The translations under genes and the position numbers were made by a program. Positions 7,732 through 17,890 of a DNA stretch of 64,000 nt are shown piece by piece. The stretch spans positions 434,001 through 498,000 of the forward strand of contig JACJXZ010000001.1 of NCBI GenBank assembly GCA_020636375.1, given 5' to 3'. Each line of letters starts with the position of its first letter. The first letter of the stretch is position 1. Below the pieces are notes generated by a model. That model was not told the origin of the DNA and ran no database searches. It saw nothing but the letters and a program-made list of their open reading frames with translations. This DNA comes from Lewinellaceae bacterium. GTDB lineage: Bacteria; Bacteroidota; Bacteroidia; Chitinophagales; Saprospiraceae.

Positions 7732-8829
7732 TCAATCCACCCGCTCCTCCCTGCTCAGCGCATACAACGCAAACGAACCCAGCCAATGCTCCCCCGCATA
7801 ATCCCCGCTGGTGATCTGCGGCAGGCTCTTGTCCATGTGCATCGCCGCCAGGCGGATCAAATCCTCTTTCTGCTTCGGCAACCTGGAAGCGAGGGTATAC
7901 AGCACCCACGCCCGGCTGAAGTTCAGCCCGTCGAGGTGGACCAGCTTACCGTCGGTGCGGTCGCTGACCTCTGCCGGTTTCAGCACCTGCCAGTCGGGGA
8001 GGAAGTTGGCAAACCAGTCCTGAAACTCCTTCTCGTCCAGCACCCGGCTCATGATGTCGGCCTCTTCCAGGCAGGGCGACAGGAAATCGAAGCCGCTGGG
8101 TTCCCAGGAAACGGGGCAGCCCTTGTCTTTGAAATAAAAAGCGCGGGCGCGGAATTCGATGAGCTGCTTCAGTTCCCAGGTTTCGGTAGCTTCGGCGTAA
8201 TCCCAGGCGAAGGCGAGGGCAAAAGCGGTGTTGGTGTGCTCGCCTACCCGGATGGGATAGGTCAGTTTGGGCAGGAAATCGAGGAACTTCTGGACGATCA
8301 TCTTTTCCAGGGGGCGAATGGCTTCCCGCCACTGCCTGCCCTGGGGGTCGTCCCAGCCGTGCAGTTCCTGGGCCAGCCCGAGCAGCCAGGCCCAGCCGTA
8401 GGTGCGCTCGTAGTTCTTGTTGTGTTCGTCGTCGAAGAAGGCCATTTCCTGCCTGATGTTATCCGGCGTGAGGTTTCGAGAAATTTGTTCGCGGATGGCG
8501 TCCGCCTGCGGCAACTCAGGAAAGGTTTTCAGCAGGCGTACCAGCGACCAGTGGCCATGCACGGCGGAGTGCCAGTCGAAACAGCCATAAAAGGCGGGGT
8601 GCAGGGCGCGGGGTTCTGCCAGATAGGTGGAATCGCCCAGCACCTGCCCCAGCTTGTTGGGGTATTCCTTGCCAATGCAGTTCAACGCCAGCTGGCTTAG
8701 TTGGGCGGCGGCGTCTTTGGTTAGCTCAACCTCGGGAATGGGGGGCTTTTCCGCCGGCATTTTCTGGGTAGTTTTAGGCGTGCAGCCGATTATTGCGATC
8801 AGGGCCAATGAAGCATAAAGGTATTTCAT
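7732..8829 (-). CDS. DUF2891-family lipoprotein
   Basis: A 365-residue protein. The start at 8829 (MKYLYASLALIAIIGC) gives a lipoprotein signal with a lipobox ending in Cys16; a further upstream in-frame ATG at 8868 would only add 13 residues before it. The body carries the HPAFYGCFDWHSAVHGHW signature of DUF2891 and many conserved Trp/His residues (YGWAWLLGLAQEL, LDGLNFSRAWVLY), resembling an alpha/alpha-barrel enzyme. The reaction is unknown for the family. It is probably attached to an envelope membrane and faces the periplasm. It stands alone between the NYN gene and a barrel gene, all on the minus strand. Confidence 0.8.
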   Translation of the reverse strand: MKYLYASLALIAIIGCTPKTTQKMPAEKPPIPEVELTKDAAAQLSQLALNCIGKEYPNKLGQVLGDSTYLAEPRALHPAFYGCFDWHSAVHGHWSLVRLLKTFPELPQADAIREQISRNLTPDNIRQEMAFFDDEHNKNYERTYGWAWLLGLAQELHGWDDPQGRQWREAIRPLEKMIVQKFLDFLPKLTYPIRVGEHTNTAFALAFAWDYAEATETWELKQLIEFRARAFYFKDKGCPVSWEPSGFDFLSPCLEEADIMSRVLDEKEFQDWFANFLPDWQVLKPAEVSDRTDGKLVHLDGLNFSRAWVLYTLASRLPKQKEDLIRLAAMHMDKSLPQITSGDYAGEHWLGSFALYALSREERVD

Positions 8830-8974
8830 CACCGTCATTTTTTTCGGGTAAGAGAAAAAACCTGACAAGTTTCTGTCGAGCCGTCGCCGGGCAAACTTGT
8901 CAAGTCCATCAAGTCTTTAACAGCTAAACAAAGATTCCCGCCCAAAGTGCAATATGACGATTTTTTCCTTAAAT

Positions 8975-9610
8975 TTAATCAATCCGGTTCTTCGAAACGG
9001 TACCGAAATCCGTATAAGGAGAATTATTGGACAACCCTAAAGCATATGCAATCCCGACCTGCACGGATTCTATTTCCAGCCCCGCTCCGATAGTTAGGCC
9101 GACATCTGTCCGCTTTATGTCATCATTGTTTTCATCATTGCCCCATTTAACGTCCTCTTTTTCCGTCTCCTTCATGCCCTGAAACTCTGCTGTTGCTTTA
9201 GCCGTTCCGCTGAACCCGAAATCGAAATAGGGCCCAAAGGCACCGAAAAATCTGGCACCGCTCTCTCCCAGGCTGGTCGTCGCTTTTAAGGTCACCGGGA
9301 TATCCAGGTAATAAAGGTTTACTGTCGCCTTAACGTTAGCCCCGAAAAAGTTGTCTTCATACTTTACGCCTTTTTTAGTCACAAACAACCCGGTCTCCAA
9401 AGACAGGGCATCCTGAAGCGGCACATTCATTGTAACGCCGGCATGAAAGCCGGGATTAAGTTTGTAGTTGTCACTGTAGGTTTCATCCTCGTCCTTTTCC
9501 AGGGCGGTAGCTAAGTTTAACCCGGCTCTTATCCCGACATTCTGCGCAAGCGCCTGAAAACCGAACAAGCAAGCCAGGAGTAGTAAGGAAAATCTCGATG
9601 CGTTTTTCAT
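8975..9610 (-). CDS. PorT-type outer-membrane beta-barrel protein
   Basis: A 211-residue protein with a signal peptide (MKNASRFSLLLLACLFGFQALAQ) and a mature part of Gly-rich amphipathic strands (VGIRAGLNLATALEKDE, FHAGVTMNVPLQDALSLETG, VGLTIGAGLEIESVQVGIAY). NVGIRAGLN immediately after the cleavage site is the usual first strand of this family. It resembles the barrel at 3790 in type but is not a close copy. No catalytic residues are apparent. It lies upstream of the DUF2891 lipoprotein on the same strand with a 145-bp gap. Confidence 0.75.
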   Translation of the reverse strand: MKNASRFSLLLLACLFGFQALAQNVGIRAGLNLATALEKDEDETYSDNYKLNPGFHAGVTMNVPLQDALSLETGLFVTKKGVKYEDNFFGANVKATVNLYYLDIPVTLKATTSLGESGARFFGAFGPYFDFGFSGTAKATAEFQGMKETEKEDVKWGNDENNDDIKRTDVGLTIGAGLEIESVQVGIAYALGLSNNSPYTDFGTVSKNRID

Positions 9611-10019
9611 TTGTTTCGATTTTGGTTATGGATAAAATTACCCGGAATCCGGCCGGGTCATTAAGGAACAAACTACCCAAAAAAACCGGATCAGAGGCTG
9701 AATTCTTTCAATACGGGTATTTATGGCTCAGGCTGCTATATACATATACTACTTACCCCTCAACGGCCAACAAAAAAATCCTAAAAATTTACCCTCGGCT
9801 CAGCCCGGCCTGAGCATGCTTTCCTGCCTCTTGCCGCTCAACGTGCGGATACGCCACCTCCTGCACCTGAAACGACAGGATTCGAAACCCCTTCAAAAAT
9901 GATAATCGTCAACAAACCCAGGCCCAAACCGGTGACAATTCCCCACCACTTTGCGGAATTTAGTCCCTCATCCATGGCGTATTTCCCTCAAAGGCCTTAT
10001 CTTTCCCCTAAAACTGCTT
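9611..10019. other. Divergent spacer without a gene
   Basis: Between the barrel gene and the DUF2911 gene, which point away from each other. It is AT-richer than the coding DNA, has a small hairpin GCTCAG-CCCGGC-CTGAGC near 9798-9815, and should contain two promoters. I could not place them confidently and see no coding frame with real protein character. Confidence 0.5.
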
Positions 10020-10613
10020 ATGAAAACAATCCTCACCGGGTTTATCTTTGGGTTGCTCACGCTGGGCGCCTGCAACAACCCGCAGCCCAAATCCGATGCT
10101 GCGCAGCAGGAAAGCCAACCCGAAATGGCCGCCGATGAAGAATCCTCTGCCGATGAAGACTCGAAATCCGAACGCCCCAGCCCCCCGCGCAAGGCAACAG
10201 GGACGCTGGGGGACATGTCCGTGGAGATCAACTACAGCAGCCCAAAGGTCAAGGGGCGCAGCATCTGGGGCGGCCTTGTCCCTTACGGGGAGGTGTGGCG
10301 CACCGGCGCCAACGAAGCGACTACCATTTCCTTTTCAAAGACCGCTTTGGTGGAAGGCAAAAAACTGGCCGCCGGAAAATATTCGCTGTTCACCATCCCC
10401 GGCGAAGAGAAATGGACCGTTATCTTCAATTCAGTGGCTGAACAATGGGGCGCATACGAATATGACAAGTCCAAAGACGCCCTGCGGGTGGAGGTTACGC
10501 CCCGGGCTATCGACGAGCATGTGGAAAGCATGGAATTTATTGTTGCCGATGGCAAGGTGACGCTGCGGTGGGAGAAGCTGGAGGTGCCGGTTAGTGTTGC
10601 AACAGCGGAGTAA
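10020..10613 (+). CDS. DUF2911-family lipoprotein
   Basis: A 197-residue protein. The start at 10020 gives a lipoprotein signal (MKTILTGFIFGLLTLGAC); an in-frame start at 9951 would bury it, so it is rejected. After an acidic low-complexity stretch (ADEESSADEDSKSE) comes a complete DUF2911 domain with hallmark words VKGRSIWGGLVPYGEVWRTG, ANEATTISF and GKYSLFTIPGEEKWTVIFN. The family is common in Bacteroidota envelopes and has no known reaction. The gene stands alone and is followed by a long nested palindrome. Confidence 0.88.
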   Translation: MKTILTGFIFGLLTLGACNNPQPKSDAAQQESQPEMAADEESSADEDSKSERPSPPRKATGTLGDMSVEINYSSPKVKGRSIWGGLVPYGEVWRTGANEATTISFSKTALVEGKKLAAGKYSLFTIPGEEKWTVIFNSVAEQWGAYEYDKSKDALRVEVTPRAIDEHVESMEFIVADGKVTLRWEKLEVPVSVATAE

Positions 10614-10623
10614 CTTAACGCGA

Positions 10624-10862
10624 TTAAGGGCCGGAGAAGAATAAGTTCCTCATTTCAGGCGAACTATTTTTTCGCCAGGCAAGGCACGAGAGCCTGTCCC
10701 GGACTTGTTCCGGGAAGGGAAGATAGCCGGCGCTACCTGATCCCGCTTTTGCCCAAAAGCGGGAAGCAACGCAGCCTGGCGGAAAAACCTGCCTGCCAGC
10801 GAGCTGGCGAGCAGGCAGGGAGCCGTATCAAATGGGGAAGTTATTCTTCTCCGGGCCCTTAA
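10624..10862. repeat. 239-bp nested palindromic intergenic element
   Basis: The outer arms 10624-10649 and 10836-10862 are inverted copies (TTAAGGGCC-GGAGAAGAATAA) with one indel and one mismatch. Inside lie further nested or serial stems: TTCGCCAGGC (10671-10680) with GCCTGGCGG (10774-10782), a CCGGACTTGTTCCGG hairpin, CCCGCTTTTGCCCAAAAGCGGG (10742-10763), and CCTGCCTGCCAGC with GAGCAGGCAGG. It lies between the ends of two convergent genes. It could be a terminator, a MITE-like relic or a structured RNA; no open frame is present. Confidence 0.65.
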
Positions 10863-10998
10863 GCTTGGCTGGTCTGAGACTCCCAGCCTTCAAGGTTCTC
10901 AGCCTCAATCTTAACCTCAGCCCCACCTGGCCTCCGTTAGCTGAATGGCAACATATCCAAGTCAAACCTCACGTTAAAAACGATATATCAAACAGCTT

Positions 10999-13900
10999 CT
11001 AAGATTTAACCAAAGCCACCTTTATCACCAATACTGCATCTTTTGTGCTAAGTCGTAGCAGGTAAACCCCTGCTTTCAAAGGTTGGCCGGAATCCGCTGT
11101 TCCATCCCATATCTTTTCATATACGCCGGCATCGAGAAAGCCTGTATCCCATGACCGAATCAGTTGCCCATCCAAACTGATTGCCTCTAGCTTGGCCTGC
11201 CCCGCCTCCGGCAAATAGAAGTGGATGTTAACCTGCTGTGCGAACGGATTCGGGTAGGCATCCAAGCGGTAGCCCTCCTCCAGCATCAGTTCATGATGAG
11301 GGCCAGACAAAGGCCTGGCTGATGAACCGGCACAGCACTCAACCATATCATCATTTAGGGCATCGATCAAATTTTCTATCTGGCCAACAATGTGATTGGC
11401 ATTCGCTGTTGGAATGTTGTTGCCGCTTTGAGATTGCACATAGCTAACAACATTGTCCAAGGCCATAGCAACTATTCTGATATCCATTCGGGCACAGAAC
11501 CTTAATTCCGCCAAACTTAACCGTTTCAGCAATGCACGCTCAACACCGAAATTAATGTTCAAACCACTGATATACGCCGACAGGCCATTAACAACTTCAT
11601 TGATGCATAAAGCCTGATCACAAACATCACCCTGGCCGTCCAAATCCATATCCTCCTGGTTGGGATTGGCTACAGCAGGGCAGTTGTCGTCTCCATCACA
11701 TACGCCGTCTGCATCCTGGTCCGAGGGGCAGGGATTACAAACGTTATCGTTGTCTTCCACGGTTACCGTGGCGACACAGCTTGAACTGTTGCCCGCCGCA
11801 TCTGTAGCCGTGAGGGTAACCGATTGGGCACCCAGCCTATTGCAGTTAAATACGTTGAGGTCAAGGCTAAGACCAAGAAGGCCACAGTTGTCGGCGCTAC
11901 CGCCGTTCACCTGGCCGCTGAAAATACTGACAGATCCATTAGGATTCAGGTTTATGGTAATATCCCGGCAGACAACAACAGGGTCGGTGTTATCCTGTAT
12001 TGTTACCGTAGCGACACAGCTTGAACTGTTGCCCGCCGCATCCGTAGCGGTAAGCGTAACATCATTCGGCCCGAGGTCCGTGCATCCAAAGGAAGTTATA
12101 TCCAGGCTGAGGGAAGGGGGGCCGCAATTGTCGCTGCTGCCGTCGTTGACTGAACCGACGGTGATGGTTGCCATACCGTTAGAGTTGAGCCCGAGCGTGA
12201 GGTTTCGGCAGGCAGCCGTTGGCGCTTCATTGTCTACTAAAGAATTGTCAGCACTATCTGTCAGCCCGTCACAGTCGTTGTCCAAACCGTCGCAAATCTC
12301 CGGCGCGCCGGGGAATACCGTGGCCTCCGTGTCGTCGCAGTCGTCCGCCGTGCCCTCGCACGAGCCAATAGCGGTAAAGCCGTCGCCGTCGGCGTCGAAG
12401 CTCAGGCCCTCGTCTACCTGCCCGTCGCAGTTGTTGTCGATCCCGTCGCACAACTCCGCCGCGCCGGGGAAGATGGCGCCGTCGGTGTCGTCGCAATCGT
12501 CGGCGCTGCCCTCGCACGAGCCGATGGCGGTAAAGCCGTCGCCGTCGGCGTCGAAGCTCAGGCCCTCGTCTACCTGCCCGTCACAGTTGTTGTCGATCCC
12601 GTCGCACAACTCTGCCGCGCCGGGGAAGATGGCGCCGTCGGTGTCGTCGCAGTCGTCGGCGCTGCCCTCGCACGAGCCGATAGCCGTAAAGCCGTCATTG
12701 TCGGCGTCGAGGCTCAGGCCCTCATCGGCCTGCCCGTCGCAGTTGTTGTCGATCCCGTCGCACAACTCCGCCGCGCCCGGAAATATCGCGCCGTCAGCGT
12801 CGTCGCAGTCGTCGGCGCTGCCGAAACAAGCGCCGATGGCTGTAAAACCGTCGCCGTCCAAATCCAGGTTGAAGCCCTCGTCTACCTGCCCGTCGCAGTT
12901 GTTGTCCAGTCCGTCGCACAGCTCCGCCGCTCCGGGGAATATCGCGCCGTCGGCGTCGTCGCAGTCGTCGGCGCTGCCGAAACAAGCCCCGATGGCTGTA
13001 AACCCGTCGCCGTCCAAATCCAGGTTGAAGCCCTCGTCTACCTGCCCGTCGCAGCTGTTGTCGATGCCGTCGCACAACTCCACAGCCCCGGGGAAAACCC
13101 TCGGGTTGCTGTCGTCGCAGTCGTCGGCGCTGCCCTCGCACGAGCCGATGGCGGTAAAGCCGTCGTTGTCTGAGTCGAAACTCAAGCCTTCGTCAGCCTG
13201 CCCGTCGCAGTCGTTGTCCAAGCCGTCGCACAGCTCCGCCGCCCCGGGGAAGGCCGTGTCCAGGGCGTCGTCGCAGTCTCCCTGGCATGCGCTGAAACCG
13301 TCCCCGTCGCTGTCCAGTTCGTCAACGGGCACTATGCCGTCGCAGTCGTTGTCCAGCCCGTCGCACAGCTCCGCCGCCCCGGGGAAGACCGTGTCCAGGG
13401 CGTCGTCGCAGTCCCTTCGCATGCGCTGAACCCGTCCCCGTCGCCGTCCAGTTCGTCAGCGGGCACTATGCCGTCGCAGTCGTTGTCCAAGCCGTCGCAC
13501 AGCTCCGCCGCCCTGGGAAGGTAGTGTCCAGGGCGTCGTCGCAGTCTCCTGGCATGCGCTGAACCCGTCCCCGTCGCCGTCCAGTTCGTCAGCGGGCACT
13601 ATGCCGTCGCAGTCGTTGTCCAAGCCGTCGCACAGCTCCGCCGCCCGGGAAGGTAGTGTCCAGGGCGTCGTCGCAGTCTCCCTGGCATGCGCTGAAACCG
13701 TCCCCGTCGCTGTCCAGTTCGTCAGCGGGCACTATGCCGTCGCAGTCGTTGTCCAAGCCGTCGCACAGCTCCGCCGCCCCGGGAAGGTGGGCGTCGTCGC
13801 AGTCCCTTCGCATGCGCTGAACCGTCCCCGTCGCCGTCTAGTTCGTCAGTGGGCATGCCGTCGCAGTCGTTGTCGCCGTCGCCGCCCGCCGCCCGGGAAG

Positions 13901-16900
13901 TCCGGCGTCGTCAGTCCCTCGCATGCGCTGAACCGTCCCCGTCGCCGTCTAGTTCGTCAGCGGGCACTATGCCGTCGCAGTCGTTGTCCAAGCCGTCGCA
14001 CAGCTCCGCCGCCCCGGGGAAGGCCATGTCCAGGGCGTCGTCGCAGTCCCCTTCGCATGCGCTGAACCCGTCCCCGTCGCCGTCTAGTTCGTCAGCGGGC
14101 ACTATGCCGTCGCAGTCGTTGTCCAAGCCGTCGCACAGCTCCGCCGCCCCGGGGAAGGCCGTGTCCAGGGCGTCGTCGCAGTCTCCCTGGCAAGCGCTGA
14201 AGCCGTCCTCGTCGCCGTCCAGTTCGTCAGCCGGGATAACCCCGTCGCAGTCGTTGTCTAGCCCGTCACACAACTCCGGCGCACCCGGGAACACCGTGTC
14301 GTCCGTGTCGTCGCAGTCGCCATCCGGCAGTACGTAGTTTGCGCCCGGAGGCTGGCAGTCAACAACAGGAAACTCGTCGCCGTAGCCGTCGCCGTCGCCA
14401 TCCTGGTAGTAATTGCTGAAAACAATATCCTCGTCTACCTGGCCGTCGCAGTCGTTGTCTATCCCTTCGCACAGCTCTGGCGCGCCGGGATATACTGTGG
14501 AGAGGGCGTCGTCGCAATCCCCTTCGCATTCGCTGAAGCCGTCGTTGTCGTCGTCGGTTTCGTCGGCGGGCACTACCCCGTCGCAGTCGTTGTCCAGCCC
14601 GTCGCACAGCTCCGGCGCGCCGGGGAAGGTTGTAGCCAGGGTGTCGTCGCAATCCCCTTCGCATTCGCTGAAACCGTCGTTGTCGTCGTCAGTTTCGTCG
14701 GCGGGCACTACCCCGTCGCAGTCGTTGTCCAATCCGTCGCACAGCTCCGGCGCGCCGGGGTATACCGTGCCGTCTGTGTCGTCGCAGTCGCCATCCAGCA
14801 GCACATAGTTTGCGCCCGGAGGCTGGCAGTCATTAGTAGGCACTCCGTCGCCGTAGCCGTCGCCGTCGCCATCCTGGTAGTAATCGCTGAAAACGACATT
14901 CTCGTCTACCTGGCTGTCGCAATCGTTGTCCAGCCCGTCGCATAGTTCCGGCGCGCCTGGGAAGATGGTGTCGTTGCCGTCGTCGCAATCCCCCTCGCAT
15001 TCGCTGAAGCCGTCGTTGTCGCCGTCCGTTTCGTCGGCAGGGACCACCCCGTCGCAGTCATTGTCCAGGCCATCGCACAGCTCCGGAGCGCTAGGGAAAA
15101 CGGTGTCGAGCAGGTCGTCGCAGTCCCCTTCACATTCGCTGAAGCCGTCGCCGTCCCCGTCTAGCTCATCAGCCGGGATAATCCCGTCGCAGTCGTTGTC
15201 CAGCCCGTCGCACAGCTCCGGCGCGCCCGGGAAGGTGTAGCCAGGGTGTCGTCGCAATCCCCTTCGCATTCGCTGAAACCGTCGCCGTCCCCGTCCAGCT
15301 CGCCGGCAGGCACTGCACCGTCGCAGTCGTTGTCCAAACCGTCGCACAGCTCCGGCGCGCCCGGGAAAACGGTGTCGAGCAGGTCGTCGCAGTCCCCTTC
15401 GCATTCGCTGAAGCCGTCGCCGTCGCCGTCAGCTTCGTCCGCCGGGACCACCCCGTCGCAGTCGTTGTCCAGCCCGTCGCACAGCTCCGGCGCGCCCGGG
15501 AAGACCGTGGCGTCCGTGTCGTCACAGTCGTCGGCTGTGCCTTCGCACGAGCCGACAGCGGTGAAACCGTCGTTATCCGCGTCGAAGCTCAGCCCTTCGT
15601 CTACCTCGCTGTCGCAGTCGTTGTCCAGGCCATCACACAACTCCGGCGCGCCGGGGAACACCGTGCCGTCCGTGTCGCCGCAATCGCCATCCAGCAGCAC
15701 ATAGTTTGCGCCCGGAGGCTGGCAGTCGTTGGCGGGCGCTCCGGCACCGTAGCCGTCGCCGTCGCCATCCTGGTAGTAATCGCTGAAAACAATATCCTCG
15801 TCTACCTGGCTGTCGCAGTCGTTGTCCAAACCGTCGCACAGCTCCGGTGCGCCCGGGAAGACCGCGGCCAGGGTGTCGTCGCAGTCTCCTTCGCATTCGC
15901 TGAACCCGTCCCCGTCCCCGTCTAGCTCATCAGCCGGGATAACCCCGTCGCAGTCATTGTCCAAACCGTCGCACAGCTCCGGTGCGCCCGGAAAAACGGT
16001 GTCGAGCAGGTCGTCGCAGTCCCCTTCGCATTCGCTAAACCCGTCGCCGTCGCCATCCAGCTCGCCGGCCGGCACTACCCCGTCGCAGTCGTTGTCCCAA
16101 CCGCCGCACAGCTCAGGTGCGCCAGGGAACACCGTGTCGTCGGTGTCGTCGCAGTCGCCATCCAGCAGCACGTAGTTTGCGCCCGGAGGCTGGCAGTCGA
16201 CAACAGGAAACTCGTCGCCGTATCCGTCGCCGTCGCCATCCTGGTAATAATCGCTGAAAACAATATCCTCGTCTACCTGGCCGTCACAGTCGTTGTCTAT
16301 CCCTTCGCACAGTTCTGGCGCGCCGGGATATACTGTGGCGAGAGCGTCGTCGCAGTCCCCCTCGCATTCGCTGAACCCATCGCCGTCATCGTCAATCTCG
16401 TCGGCGGGCACTACCCCATCGCAGTCGTTGTCCAGGGCGTCGCAGATTTCCGGCGCGCCCGGGAATACCGTATCGAACATATCGTCACAGTCGGTATTGT
16501 TGGCGACGTAGCCGGAAGGTTGCCCGGCGGCCCGGACCGAGCTATCCGGGTCGCCGAAGCCGTCGCCATCCAAATCTGCATACCAGTCTACTACGATGCT
16601 TCCGGAATCGACATGGTTATTGCCAAAGGTCGTTGCCGGGCAGTTCGGGTCGCATATCAAGGCATCGGGGCCGTAGAAAAAAATGTCGTCAGGATTGGTC
16701 AGGTCGGTACCGGAGTTGGAGACCAGTGCCAGATAGTGCGGAAAGAAGAAGGAATTGTGAACCAGTTCAAAAGGAATACTGGAAGCCGGGACGTTGAGGG
16801 CCACCCTGAACACTTCATATTCCATCCCGTCGGTATAGGTGTTTGCCGGGGTTGCGCTAAAAGAAATGCCAAACCAGTTATTGATATAGCCAACCTCTGT

Positions 16901-17176
16901 CCCTTGGATATTGCGGCCGTTATTGGGAATGACGACTCCCGGAAAATCAGTGTTGTTTACGGTGATGGCGCCAAAGGCGAACGTAGGAGAGCTGTCGGAC
17001 CAGCGGACGAAGAACTCTATATCGGACCAGCCTGTGGAGATGTCTCCCCCGCCTGGATTTGGGCGAATCTTAAATATAAGGTCATTATTGTCTTTAACAA
17101 TAGTAGCCTGGAAGTATTGAGCGCTACAGAAGTGAAAAGCCAGGAAGAAGGCTATAAAAGTAAATATTTTTTTCAT
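10999..17176 (-). pseudogene. Giant MopE-repeat / HYR / T9SS type A cargo gene, frame disrupted
   Basis: One gene split over several frames. It starts at 17176 with a signal peptide (MKKIFTFIAFFLAFHFCSAQ) and a beta-sandwich N-domain of about 150 residues. About 29 MopE-like units follow (core GDCDD...FPGAPELCDGLDNDCDG, mostly 45 residues), then two HYR domains (PTAACRNLTL..., PVVVCRDITI...) and a thrombospondin type-3-like DQDADGVCDGDDNCP stretch. It ends in a type A T9SS sorting domain (DAYPNPFAQQ ... LKAGVYLLRL). The acidic repeats suggest calcium binding; a surface adhesin or matrix role is inferred. In-frame blocks are 15238-17176, about 13930-15237, about 13590-13813 and 10999-13422. 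One base is missing near 15235 and several between 13.3 and 14.06 kb. Either the gene is inactive or phase-variable, or the consensus is wrong in this repeat. Confidence 0.8.
12246..16500 (-). repeat. MopE-like tandem repeat array, about 135-bp units
   Basis: Tandem units inside the giant cargo gene. The regular unit is 45 codons. Variants carry an extra DYYQDGDGDGYGD...CQPPGANYVL insertion (for example near 14.3, 14.8, 15.7 and 16.2 kb) or a shorter SFDADGDGFTAIGSC form (12.3-13.2 kb). The distance between successive GCTGAA landmarks from 13291 to 14061 is 134, 133, 133, 125, 111 and 134 bp, then 135 bp, which locates the frame damage. Neighbouring units are nearly identical, which favours slippage, recombination or misassembly. 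Confidence 0.85.
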
Positions 17177-17206
17177 TAGACAGGATTCTAAGATTTACAA
17201 GATTTA

Positions 17207-17252
17207 CCCTGTGAAATAGACCCGCGAAGGACAAAGCAATTATTTCACAGGG
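17207..17252 (-). promoter_or_regulatory. 12-bp inverted repeat in the leader of the giant cargo gene
   Basis: CCCTGTGAAATA (17207-17218) is perfectly repeated in inverted form at 17241-17252 with a 22-nt loop, 31 bp upstream of the start codon. It could be an operator or a leader RNA hairpin. The neighbouring words AAGATTTACAAGATTTACC recur in similar form at 19202-19221, upstream of the first radical SAM gene. Confidence 0.4.
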
Positions 17253-17771
17253 TGAACAGGATCCATTACTGCACGATTATCTTTTCTTTACAAATCTTCT
17301 TTGCACTATGCAATTTCAGCCAATGCGCTCCTTTGGGCAAATGACCAAGCTGTAATTCGATGGCCTTGTCATTTTCGCCAAGGGCTTGAGGCTAACCAGG
17401 CAATAAAAAGCCTGGGTTCCGGCTTTCGGGCGGCTTGGTACCGCGAGAACTTTGAAGCCAAAAAGAGACACTAGTATATAGTTTTGGGATTTGCCGATCA
17501 ATTACAGAAATGCCGAAGGCCGGCCGAGAACAAAATTAATTTGGAAAATTTAGTTTACACCCGCATTAAAAAACACCAAAACAATATTATACAAAATAAA
17601 CAAGAAAACAGAATAAAAAAGGCCAATAAAAATTTTTAATTGCGTGGGCAATGGCGCCATGCCTTCAGGAGCATTGCCGCGCCGCGATCATCTTGCCTCC
17701 GCAGGCAGTAGCCTGCTTTGGCAGGCGAAGGCCTGATCGCAAGGCCGCCTGGGAACCAACGTCGGCCAGTT

Positions 17772-17888
17772 CAGTTATTTATCCTGCCCTTGGTAAAATG
17801 GCGTTATTGGTTATTGGTTATTGTCATGCCGGGGCTTGACTGGCAATAACCAATAACTCCAGCCTGCCCACAACAGGATAAATAACTG
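17772..17888. terminator. Nested palindrome at the 3' end of the FkbM methyltransferase gene
   Basis: Outer arms CAGTTATTTATCCTG (17772-17786) and CAGGATAAATAACTG (17874-17888) are perfect inverted copies. Inner arms are built from GTTATTGG words on the left and CAATAACCAATAAC on the right. The gene on the minus strand stops at 17891, right beside the outer arm. Probable transcription terminator. Confidence 0.5.
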
Positions 17889-17890
17889 CT

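Larger units (their letters stand above)
17177..17890. other. Spacer with leader hairpin and gene-end palindrome
   Basis: About 710 bp without a convincing gene, AT-rich around 17520-17640. It holds the promoter side of the giant cargo gene, a 12-bp inverted repeat near 17207-17252, a GCCTGC/GCAGGC-rich hairpin cluster at 17695-17735, and a nested palindrome near 17772-17888 at the end of the FkbM gene. Confidence 0.5.

Noticed and set aside
11660..13429. 589-codon plus-strand frame (Ser/Pro/Gln-rich) opposite the MopE repeats
   Set aside because: It is the antisense of the repeat units. Its repetitive SPSHNSAAPG-type composition follows from the complementary strand, and it has no leader or domain.
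12246..16500. Tandem repeats considered as a CRISPR array
   Set aside because: Units are about 135 bp, coding in frame, with no alternating unique spacers and no cas genes nearby.
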